A stretch of DNA of 64,000 bases from Berberis thunbergii (taxonomy: Eukaryota > Streptophyta > Magnoliopsida > Ranunculales > Berberidaceae), in contig QNQO01000602.1 of NCBI GenBank assembly GCA_003290165.1, positions 186,001 to 250,000 on the forward strand. The letters are read 5' to 3'. Position numbers and translations under genes: made by a program. The notes beneath the pieces were generated by a model. The model saw only the letters and a program-made list of their open reading frames with translations. It did no database searches and was not told the origin of the DNA. Positions 1 through 8,907 of this stretch are shown in pieces. Each line of letters starts with the position of its first letter. Within the stretch, counting starts at the first letter, position 1.

Positions 1-1345
1 GAGCATGTATAATTTGCTTGCTGAGGATTCCTTGGTTGCCAACATATATTTTGTTTTTGTATTTGAGGATGCCATGAGTGAAAGAGTAGTTAGGAACAGA
101 GTCTGTATGAAGCAATAACTATTGTATATGCTCCTGAACTGTTGTATCAGTTGAGTAGCTTTTCACCACTTATTGTAACCAAGTAGGAGAAACTGAAGAT
201 ATAGTTGCACATTGGCTTGGCTCCTTCATACAACGTGACAATGTATCCGCAACCTTGTTATCCACCCCTTTTTTGTATTGAATCTCAGTCATAACCCAAG
301 AGTTTAGTTAACCATCTATGTTGAAGCACAATAGTAACCTTTTGAGAAAGGAAATGTCTAATACTCTGATGGTCAGTCAAGATATAAAATTTCGTTCCAA
401 GGAGATCAACTCTCCACTTGTTCACTGCCAGAACAATTGCTAAAAGCTCATTTTCACAGGTGGACATGGCTAAGTTTTTTGGTCCCAAGGCTTTACTAAA
501 GTAGGCTATGTGTCTACCCTTTTGAGAAATGACAACTCCTATTCCTCTAGAACTTGCATCTGTTTTCAATGTAAAAGGATGTTGAAAATTAGGAAGAGCT
601 AGTACATGTGTTGTACACATAGCTTCTTTTAAGGGCTAAGAAAGCTTGAGTGGCTAGAGTGGACCAATGAAAGTTGTTATTCTTGAGGAGATCACTAAGA
701 GGTTGGGCTATGTTACCATAGTTTTGAATAAATTTTCTATAGTAGCCAGTTAACCCTAGAAAACTCTTTAATTGCTTAAGAGTTGTAAAAGTGGGCCATC
801 TAGACATAGCTTCAACTTTGTTTGGATCAGGTTCGACACCTTGAGTGCTAATGTTGTGCCCAAGGTATTCTAATTTGGATTGGAGGAATGAACATTTAGA
901 CAACTTAACATAAAGTTGATGTTGTCTAAGAATGGAAAAAGTAGTGTGTAAATGGCTGAGATGGTTGGAGATGGAAGAGCTGTAGATGAGTGTATCATCA
1001 AAAAAGACCAAGATAAATTTTCTCAAGTAGGGTTGGAAGATGTGGTTCATTAGAGCTTGGAAAGAAGTTGGCGCATTAATAAGCCCAAATGGCATTACCT
1101 TGAACTCAAATTGACCATGGTGGGTTTTAAAAGTTGTATTGTGGATATCTGGAAGATGGACAAGTATTTGGTGATAGCCAGACCTGAGATCCAACTTGGG
1201 GAACACTGTGGCACCATGGAGTTCATCTATCAAAGGCATGGAGAACTTGTCTTTAATAGTGATCTCATTCAACCTCCGGTAATCAACACAAAATCTTTAC
1301 ATATCATCTTTTTTATTCACTAAGAGAATTAGAGCAACAAAAGGA
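1..1345 (-). pseudogene. gypsy pol remains: reverse transcriptase, RNase H, start of integrase
   Basis: The RT palm is read from about 1345 down to 589 and contains the plant gypsy signatures DKFSMPLIDEL, DLRSGYHQI and the catalytic FFDD (the usual form in this group). Its first part (1272-1345) needs a frameshift and has two stops. A frameshift near 620-630 separates RT from RNase H (285-620), which keeps TDASSRGIG, a CENELLA glutamate and the LTDHQS aspartate. A stop follows LLGYD. Beyond it, in another frame, remnants of the RNase H end and of the integrase zinc-binding region (KYKNKIYVGNQG) reach the window edge. It is non-functional because of multiple lesions. Confidence 0.9.
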
Positions 1346-1800
1346 CTATGAGAATGTTGGATAAGTCCTGAATGGAACATCTACTGTATCAGTTTCTCTA
1401 TCACAACCTTTTACATGTAGGGGATTTTGAGAAGGAGGGAGACAATCAGTTTTGAGAGGGATTTTATGATTAAGAGCCCGAGTGGGAGGTAGGGTCTTAG
1501 GTAATTGGAACAGGTCATTAAACTCCACCATTAGTTTTGAGAGTATGGGATGAGTAGTGGTTTCTTGATTTGCCTGAGAAGATGTGTCTGATATTGAAAA
1601 AAGTTGGCCTAAGAAACATGAAGAATTCTTTTTGAAGAACTTTCCAAAGCCCTTGGATTCTATCATGTAGAGTGATCCTTCACTGGTAATCCCATGTAAA
1701 GTAACAGGTGTTCCTTGAATGGATAGTGTGATTTGGGGCTTTTGAAGGTTGATCACAATATCTCCAAATGGCTTCAACCAATCCCTCAACACCTGATGTA
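1346..1800 (-). pseudogene. gypsy protease-RT linker segment
   Basis: This minus-strand reading frame has the motif VLRDWLKPFGDIVINL, typical of the region just after the aspartic protease in plant gypsy polyproteins. It then runs through LHG and NHKIPLK towards RT. It is bounded at about 1795 by the LINE insertion and at 1346 by a stop that needs a frameshift to reach RT. It has no catalytic motif of its own. Assignment rests on position and these motifs. Confidence 0.75.
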
Positions 1801-3150
1801 TAACTCTTTGCTCCACAAGAAAGCTAAGGTCAAGGCATTGATCAGAGGTGGAAATTGGTTTATAAGGGATGACTTGAAAAACTCAATTGCTGAAATATGT
1901 GAGGACCTCGAGTCAGTGGAGGTAGACTGCAACTTTAAGGATGAAGTTATATGGAAGGGAGGTTATGATAGGGAGTTCTCAAGCAAAAGTGAGTACCAAG
2001 CTCTCAGAAGTAAAGCAGTAATCCCCCCTTGGACGAATCTTATATGGTTCAAAGGGCGTATACCTCGTCATAGCTTCAATGGCTGGCTTGCAATGCAAAA
2101 AAGTTTAAAAACTCAAGACAAACTTCACAAATGGAGGAAGATTCCCAGCTCCAAGTGCTGCCCATGTGACCTTCATCCTGAGAATGAAGAGCATCTTTTC
2201 TTCATTTGCGGGTACTCAAACATGGTCTGGTCCTATATGTTACATTTCATGGGATACAATCACCAACCACTAGGCTAGACAACAGAATTACAGTGGTGCA
2301 GTCTTAGATTTGCAGGCTCTAGTACAACCTCTATTGCAAGGAAGCTAGTGTTTAATGCAACGATCTATCATATATGGCTCGAAAGGAACAGAAGAATTTT
2401 CGATCACACAAAGAGAGAAGCTCTGGATCTAACAACAATGGTGATCAAGGATGTCAGATTAAGACTTCTTGTCCCGGATCCAGTAGTGGAAGACAATCCT
2501 CATACTCGTAGCTTCTTCAACAGATGGAATTTAGAGCTTAATTACCAACTCAAGATCAGCACTTGGCACACTTGGCATCGTCCTGAACAAGGTTGGATCA
2601 CAGTTAACACTGACGGTTCTTTGCAAGGTGCTCGAGGAGGCTATGGTGCAATTCTTAGAGATCATAGGGGCAATGTCATAGCCGCAGCAGCTGGCTCTCA
2701 AAGGGGAAAATCTGTAATTCTGCATGAACTTCAAGGAGTTCAAATGGGAATGAATATGGCAAGACGAGGTCATCATCAAAAAGTTATCATCTGCATAGAC
2801 TCAGCCAATGCAGTAACATATATCAATACTAACAAGGCCCCTCCATGGGAGGCGATCCATACTACTAGAAGAATCAAAGAGATGATAAACTTGTTCGAAG
2901 ACTGCAAAGTTCAGCATGTTCGTGAGACGAATAGAGCTGCTGACAAGCTGGCCAATCTACTTCCTAATGTGGAGTTCATTGATGTGGTTCCTAGCTCCTT
3001 TGCGGAGGACTTGAAGAAGATCATTTTTGACGACGCTAGGGGTAAAAAATATATGAGAATGTAATGCTTTCATTTTTTTTAGTGGTTTGGGGAGCCCATA
3101 TACACCCAAGCTTGCCTTTCAAATAAATAAATTAATTAATTAAAAAAAAA
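1795..3150 (+). mobile_element. 5'-truncated LINE inserted in the gypsy element
   Basis: A plus-strand non-LTR retrotransposon 3' end lies inside the minus-strand gypsy gene. It ends at an AT-rich tract running into an A10 run (about 3119-3150), as expected for LINE tails. The gypsy frame resumes on either side. The flanks CCCTCAACACC (before) and CCCTCACTAACC (after the tail) could be a degenerate target duplication of about 11-12 bp. The 5' boundary is uncertain by about 15 bp. Confidence 0.8.
1798..3064 (+). pseudogene. LINE ORF2 C-terminus: zinc-binding region and RNase H domain
   Basis: The first part has the LINE zinc-binding (zf-RVT) pattern, with WTNLIWFKGRIPRH and a CCPCDLHPENEEHLFF cysteine/histidine cluster. 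The second part is a plant-type RNase H domain (RVT_3), with VNTDGSL, HELQG, CIDSAN and RETNRAADKLAN carrying the expected acidic residues. The two parts are in the same frame and are separated only by one TAG at 2276-2278, so the break is a single nonsense codon. Endonuclease and RT are absent, consistent with 5' truncation on insertion. This is a dead fragment. Confidence 0.88.
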
Positions 3151-4133
3151 ACACCCTCACTAACCCTTTCAAACATCACCCCTTGTATGGACCATTGCAA
3201 TTTTTGACATGTAACTTGGCTGATCAATTGTTCCTCGTTGGCAACCTTTACTATCATTTGACATGTAATTTTTAACACAGTAGGTGATTTGGTGTCTTTG
3301 ACTACCCAGGGATCCACAAAAGAGTGGGTGCTATTGTCCACTAGAATAGAAACATTCTTCTTTTTGACATATCCCTTGAGTAATATAGTGTTGGCAGAGA
3401 AGTTGCCTTGTATGACATGGAGGGAGACCTCCATATCTGATACAACTTCTTGACTTAAATCTATAGTATCATCTGTCTCCATAGTGTTTTCATCTTCAAT
3501 CTCTCCTTCGGGTACTATCACGTACAATTGTTGATGCTTGCACAAGTGGCCTGCCCTATAGACCTCATAAAAGTTGTAGCAAATACCCTGCTCTCTTCTG
3601 ACCTTATTTGTGCTGGAGTAAGCCTTTTAATTGGTGGAGTAGGTGTGTTGAACTTAATAGCCTGTGAGGTGTTTCTGTTGTGATGTGAATATAGGTTTTT
3701 ATTTGAGAAGTTGGTAGTTTGTACTGCTGGAACAATACTGAAAGTGATAGGTTGCCAGAATTGAGGCTTAAAGTTAGAAAAATTGGTATTGCTAGTACTA
3801 GTCCTTGGCTGAAAAGTATTGTACTGTTTGGGTTTTGGTTGAGTGTACCTTTGGTTAAATAAGCTTTCATGCATCTAGCAAGGGTAAAATCCTGAGCTAC
3901 ACTCGTAGGCTTGAACATTTGAACCAAAGCCCTAATTTCAGGCTTCAAACCACTTAAAAAACTCAGCACGAAGTAGTTAGTGTCCAAACTCCTATTGTGA
4001 CATCAAGGATTTTAGTTCTTCGAATTGGTCATAATATCCCTCCATTGAGTCAGTTTGCTTCAATTTATTGAAAACCCCTATATAGTTATTCATTATGGAC
4101 TCCTCAAATCTTTCACAGACATCATGTATAAAA
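3151..4133 (-). pseudogene. gypsy gag C-terminal half and aspartic protease remains
   Basis: From 4133 downwards the frame gives DVCERFEES, then FLSGLKPEIR (typical gypsy gag), and after a frameshift near 3860 a proline/asparagine-rich linker and KRLTPAQIR, which precedes the zinc knuckle in this family. A second frameshift near 3570 damages the knuckle. The protease is read from 3545 with VSILVDNSTHSFVDP. The family motif is usually D-S/T-G-A/S-T-H, so the glycine is missing here. The LINE truncates the segment at 3150. Confidence 0.82.
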
Positions 4134-4870
4134 CTAGAGTATGCCCCGTGCCGTTGGCACTCCACATAATTTTATTTTTGCTAATTATTTTGTACTGAGC
4201 ATCTCCGTCACTATCCTCATTTTCACTTTCAATCAGTATTGAAGTGTAAGCCTGTTTAGTCAAATTTGAATCGGTTTGGGGAAAATTTTAAACGCCGAGA
4301 ATGAGTTCTCCCCCAATATTTGAATTCACCAAAATATGAAATTTAGGGTTTTTGTTTAAATGTGCATTAAGATGCCCAACTCATTTTTTCTGGTATGATC
4401 GACACGTCTCATTGCTTTTAAAAATATTGAAAAATATTAAATACGTGTAATACATTATACTTTTTTGTAATTATGAAATATATATTTTTAGTATTTTGGC
4501 CCTTATATTGATCATTGATTTTGTTTGAAAGATCTTCAAAAATGCATTTCAACGATACTAAATTTATCAAAATCCTACAACGATGTAGATAGTTATGATA
4601 ATTTTCATTTTGCTAAAAGGAAAACACAATATTTTCTCTTTCCGCCACATGTACATTTCACCAACGTTTTTCAAAAAATTTTCATTATTTTTACACGTCT
4701 ACATGTTTTATATTTACCAATATGTCATTATACAAAATGAATTTCAACCCTTAAATTCAATACATTTCACAACTTTCAATCCTAACCATCTTTTATCTCA
4801 AATGCTTATGATTTGACTTTGTCCCAGTCAGCAGTGAATAGTAAAATACATATCTGAATTGTAAGATAGA
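4134..4870 (-). mobile_element. Non-autonomous Helitron inside gypsy gag
   Basis: On the minus strand the element begins A|TCTATC (4870) and ends CTAG|T (4134), the A/T insertion rule of Helitrons. Ten bases inside the CTAG end is a 5-bp-stem hairpin GTGCC-AAC-GGCAC (plus strand 4148-4160), the expected subterminal hairpin. Removing 4134-4870 joins the gag frame as KNFIHDVCERF without a shift, which strongly supports these boundaries. It has no Rep/helicase ORF, so it would need an autonomous partner. The 737 bp are AT-rich. Confidence 0.82.
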
Positions 4871-5208
4871 TTTTTCAAGTCAAGTTTTTCATTGCCCAAT
4901 TGGTAGTCGAAAAACCACAAATCAACTTTACCTACCAAATGTATGGAATCTATGGAGACTTTGTTCTCCTCTACCGGATTCATTGATCTGAGATGATGGA
5001 ATGGTGCTAGACTCAGCAACATGAGGTCCTTTTCTGTTGGACTACATCGCTTGCACGAGTTGGTCTAGACGTGCATCCATTCTCTTCTCATGTGCCCCAC
5101 TTGCCATACATAGCCTCTTCAATTCAGCTTTCATCATTTCCATCTGGCCGGTTGCTTCTTCTTAGTTTCTCTCAGAATAGCTTCCACCTCTTTTGCCCTT
5201 GTTTCCAT
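4871..5208 (-). pseudogene. gypsy gag N-terminal remains
   Basis: A plausible gag ATG lies at 5208 (METRAKEVEA), 31 bases after the primer-binding site. The reading then needs at least two frame changes to reach HLVGKVDLWFFDYQLG and KLDLKN, which resemble the gag core seen in plant gypsy elements. The sequence joins the next gag segment across the Helitron. It is broken and cannot encode an intact capsid protein. Confidence 0.7.
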
Positions 5209-5238
5209 TTCTCTGATCGGGTGTAATAATTAGAGTTA

Positions 5239-5252
5239 GCTCTGATACCAAA
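5239..5252 (-). promoter_or_regulatory. Primer-binding site for initiator methionine tRNA
   Basis: The minus strand reads TTTGGTATCAGAGC, the standard plant primer site complementary to the 3' end of tRNA-iMet. It marks the inner edge of the 5' LTR. Confidence 0.88.
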
Positions 5253-6522
5253 TATCACAGTGGTGACTAGGGGTGGGCACGGTCCGGATCGGTTCCAAAT
5301 TTGGAGGAACCTAACTCGAACCGTTTGAAACGGTCCGGTTCCACGGTTCCAAACGGTTCCAATTGAATCATGAACATAAAAAATTGCCTTAAAAAAAAAC
5401 AAAAAAAAACTTGGTAAACAGATCCATCATCTATCCATCATAAACAGATCATACAAATCCATCATACAGATCATACAAAAGAGATCCATCATCGATCCAT
5501 AAAAGCATTTTGAATCACCTAATCTGACCATCATTGATCGATCAAACAGATTCATCATCGATCAATCAAACAGATCCATCACTCCATAAACTCAGATACA
5601 GAGACAGAGACTGCTGAGAGAGAAGAGCTCGCTGTTGCTGCTGCTTCTTCTTCTCCTCCTCTCGAGATAGGGACAGAGAGAGAGAGAGGAGGCTACTTCT
5701 TCTTCTTGAGACAAAGCTGCTTCTTCTTCTCGTGCTGCTGCTTCTTCTTCTTCTTCTAGTGCTGCTGCTTCTTCTTCTCGAGACAGAGACTCGAGAGAGA
5801 AAGGAGCTCGCTGTTGCTGCTTCTTCTTCTTCTCGTGCTGCTACTGCTTCTTGACTCGACGGATACAGAGACTCGAGAGAGAGGGGAGAGGGAAACAGAG
5901 ACAGGGAGAGAGGGTGGGGTTTTGGTGATTCCTTATGTCTCATCCTCTTATTTTTCCTTCTGCTGCTCCATCATCTCAAAGTCAGAGACAGAGACAGATA
6001 TTTAAGTTTTTATTAAATGCAATTTGAAACGGGTCCAACCCGGACCATTTCGTTTTAAAAAATAGGAACCAGGACCGGACTGTTTTATAACGGATCCGGA
6101 CCGATCCGAACCGTATAAAAAAACTCAAAATTAAAATTCGGACCGTTTTGAGCAAAACGGTCCGATTCGATTTGAATCTGCGGATCCTCGACCCATTTGC
6201 CCACCCCTAATCGTGACCTTCAACAAATCAATTGCAAAAGCAAAAAGAAAAAAAGAACAATTTGATTACGTCAGAAGGGAGGAAAATTACAATTCTCAAG
6301 TTTCGTGAACGATGGACCTCAGATCATTCATATCAATTTCATATCATTCTTCCTCTACGGTGATCTATTTAACCAAAGTTGCTAGCAATCTCTTAACCAA
6401 AATTCAAAAGACACAAATGGGAGAGTGGCACGTGGTCATTTCTCATCCTCTCAATTAGTTTACTAGAATTACAAAAATATTCCATTAAAAACTTTCAAAT
6501 TCAAATCTGACAACCCTCAACA
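5253..6522 (-). repeat. 5' LTR of the gypsy element, split by a hAT element
   Basis: The LTR starts on the minus strand with TGTTGAGGGTTGTCAG at 6522 and reaches the primer site at 5252. Without the 942-bp hAT insertion (5268-6209) it is roughly 320-330 bp. The exact 3' end next to the primer site is unclear because the terminal CA is not obvious. No second LTR is in the window for comparison. Confidence 0.7.
5268..6209. mobile_element. Non-autonomous hAT element with imperfect 8-bp duplication
   Basis: The ends are TAGGGGTGGGCA (5268) and TGCCCACCCCTA (6209), the hAT type of terminal inverted repeat. Subterminal regions are rich in GGTCCGG/CCGGACC motifs on both sides, likely transposase-binding modules. 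Flanks GTGGTGAC and ATCGTGAC agree at 6 of 8 positions. The middle is a purine/pyrimidine-biased low-complexity stretch (about 5580-5940) with many CTTCTT and GAGAGA units. It encodes no transposase. Confidence 0.88.
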
Positions 6523-6612
6523 TCGCTCGTGTACCTTATTCCAAACACATCTCAGTAGTACGGGAACCCACCCAAGACATCTGTCAATGGAACAAGATAA
6601 TCTCCCATCAGC

Positions 6613-6795
6613 AATTCTAAATGTCGAGGAAGCCAACGAGGGGGACCGTCCATCCCCCCGGGATGCACGCATGAAATCAGACAGTACGCATCCCGAGGGG
6701 ATGGACGGTCCCCCTCGCTGATTTCCTCGCTGGCTTCCTCGACAGCTAGCCTTACTCATCTCCCATTTGATCCCACTTCCTCGACATTTAGAATT
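6613..6795. mobile_element. Palindromic MITE-like element, copy 1
   Basis: An exact 20-bp inverted repeat lies at 6613-6632 and 6776-6795. Inside it is a second palindrome whose arms start TGTCGAGGAAGCC (6622) and end GGCTTCCTCGACA (6744), with GC-rich inner arms around ACCGTCCATCCCC. It is related to 22254-22355, which shares the TGTCGAGGAA ends. It has no coding capacity. The superfamily is unclear because no target duplication was identified. Confidence 0.65.
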
Positions 6796-6796
6796 T

Positions 6797-7590
6797 CTGC
6801 AGACTTAATGAGGCGAAAGAGTGTTTGACTGGATGCCATGCTGAAACACAGTGACTTGGAACTCCATTATCAGTGGGTATGGAAAAAACCGAGAGATTTC
6901 AAAAGGCAAGGAAACTGTTTGAAGAAATGCCTCAACGAGATGTTGTGTCTTGGAACTTAGTTTATCTGGGCACCTGTCATTAGGGGGTAGAGATGAAGTG
7001 GCTGGATCGCTGTTTAATCGGATGCCTAAGAGGATTTATTGTCTTGGAATACGATGATCAGTGGGTATGCGAGGGGAATGGTAGGATGAGTGATGCTTTG
7101 GTACTTTTTGAAGGGATGGCAGAAAAGAATATTGTGTCATGTAATGCAATGATTACTGGGTTTTTATTACAGAATGGTATTGTTTTGAAGGGAATTGCTT
7201 TGTTTGAGAGAATGCCGGAACGGAATTCGGCTTCATTTAGTGCGCTCGTTTCAGGTCTTATGCAAAATGCTGAATTGGGTAAAGCAGCAAAAGTGTTACT
7301 AGATACAGAATGGGTGAGTGATGCCAAGCAAGATTTGGTTCATGCTTACAACACTTTGATTGCTGGTTACAGTCGGGTTTTTGATCGAATTCTGTCATGC
7401 CCAACTCAAGGTAAAGAAAATTGACATGCTCACTTTGTGAGAAATGTGGTCTCGTGGAACTATGATCATGTGTTATGTCAAAGCTGGCGATGTTGTTTCT
7501 GCGAGAAAACTTTTTGATGAAATGAGTATAAGGGATGTTATTTCCTGGAATACCATGATAAGTGGTTATGTTAATGTGAAGGAGATATAT
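6797..7590 (+). pseudogene. PPR (pentatricopeptide repeat) gene fragment, broken
   Basis: In several frames the sequence shows PLS-type PPR motifs: ISKARKLFEEMPQRDVVSWN, DALVLFEGMAEKNIVSCNAM, GIALFERMPERNSASFSALV, and near 7490-7580 [22 protein letters not shown] proteins bind organellar RNA. The longest open part is 6993-7424. At least three frame changes or stops interrupt the series, and both ends are missing: the MITE abuts the 5' side and copia-A starts 80 bases after the last motif. It is a dead gene fragment. Confidence 0.82.
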
Positions 7591-7672
7591 TGGTTGATTT
7601 AGTCAGTGAGATATGCTACAGTTTAACTAAGGAACTTACGAAAAACATCTTACAAAGCTTGGGGATGGTTTT

Positions 7673-8364
7673 TGTTGGAAAAATATGCTGTAAATTCGAA
7701 TTTAAAAGGAAGGAACGATTGTACCAATTTTGCTTGGGTTGAGTCGCAGACTAGGTCGCTTTCTTTAAGACGTTTCGCGGCTCTGCCCAAAATTGTGCAT
7801 GCAGTTTCGTAGCCCCGCCGTCCCCAGGATAAAACAGCCCAGAATCTCTGTCTCGTTCAAAATTGCACAATAATTGAACGGTGTACAAATCACCCTTACT
7901 CTTCTTATTTGCTCGGAATCACCAGGTAATAAAACAACATCAATCAAGAAGTATAAACAGAAAAAACTAGAACTGTTTACAATAAACTTTGTATGAAAGC
8001 TATTTGCTGGAATCAGAAACTCGAAACGTTTTTGCAAGAACTCTGTACGAAGAAGCAAAAAACTGTAAGCAGCAAAATCGTTTTTTCTAAATGATCCAAC
8101 CCAACCCAACCCGCCCGACCGGACGGACGGCGGCGGGCGCGAGGGCCAATCTCTCCCCTCCTCATAAAAGAGTGGTACCCCCAAGGGGTCCAAATCCAAG
8201 TCCTAACTATCTTCTTATATACTCTACCTCAAAGAGATATATAGTAGATATGGGACTATAAAATAGAGAGTGATTCAACAATCAAAATAGGAGAGGGAGG
8301 TCCAGGGTTCAAAACCAGGTAAACACATATTTGTTTTTATTTTTAAAAAGCCAAATTTGCAACA
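7673..8364 (-). repeat. copia-A copy 1, 3' LTR
   Basis: This 692-bp LTR runs TGTTGGAAAAATATG to AATTTGCAACA on the plus strand. It lacks the interior block (CACACGATTCATTAGC and following) present twice in the partner LTR, so the two LTRs differ mainly by indels. On the minus strand it is preceded by a purine-rich AAGTGGGGGAT tract (8365-8375). Confidence 0.93.
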
Positions 8365-8907
8365 ATCCCCCACTTGAATTTTTAAAAAACAATTTTCATC
8401 GAGCAATCTTTAAAATATAAGATTGTGCATAAACAAAAGTGTCTTTCGACTTGAACTCTTGCGTAGTGTTCATGCTTTAGAATATACTAGAGTAACTCGT
8501 AGTTTTGAACTCTATCTCTAACAGACATTACACGCACAACCTTACCAGGGTGAAGTCTAAAAAGCTCGTGCTTTACGGCCATGCACGTATATCCCAGTGT
8601 AGTGAAGGCTCTAGGAATTTTGCCCACAAATTCCATAGGAAGCGGCCAAACTTCCACAATCACTTAGGTGAGTCTATCAAGAGTACTCCTGTAGCTAGGT
8701 ACTCCACTCCACATAGAGTATAGACCTCATTAAGAGTTTTTTAACTCATCCTACTATCGCTTCAGGAATTCATGCTTTAATCTAGGAATGAGATTGTTAT
8801 TTTGTCAGCATGATTCACATCATATCATTCACGACTTGTTATTACCCATTGAACCTATTTCTTGGGATCTCCAGTCTATAGGTTGGGTTACCATCGTGAA
8901 TAACTCA
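8365..8907 (-). other. copia-A copy 1, region between ORF end and 3' LTR, with polypurine tract
   Basis: These 543 bases follow the polyprotein stop on the minus strand and end at the polypurine tract AAGTGGGGGAT beside the LTR. The same sequence occurs in copy 2 at 55631-56168. No conserved protein is visible; the short plus-strand frame at 8505-8723 is probably incidental. Confidence 0.8.

Larger units (their letters stand above)
1..6522 (-). mobile_element. Ty3/gypsy LTR retrotransposon, 5' part, invaded by three other elements
   Basis: Read on the minus strand, the order is LTR (6522 to about 5253), tRNA primer site, gag, protease, reverse transcriptase, RNase H and the start of integrase. 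The rest runs off the window at position 1. The order PR-RT-RH-IN is that of Ty3/gypsy. Three insertions break it: a hAT element in the LTR (5268-6209), a Helitron in gag (4134-4870) and a LINE 3' fragment downstream of protease (about 1795-3150). Frameshifts and stops in every remaining segment show the element is dead. The second LTR and the target duplication cannot be checked because they lie outside the window. Confidence 0.9.

Noticed and set aside
1057..1323. Plus-strand open frame opposite the gypsy RT
   Set aside because: It is the reverse complement of a clear RT coding region and shows no family motif.
5566..6005. Open frames rich in Ser/Arg or Leu inside the hAT element
   Set aside because: They arise from CTTCTT/GAGAGA low-complexity sequence on both strands; no start context or domain.
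8290..8330. tRNA-like B-box (GGTTCAAAACC) in the copia-A LTR
   Set aside because: No A-box, no cloverleaf and no anticodon arm could be placed; it is a conserved LTR motif in both copies.
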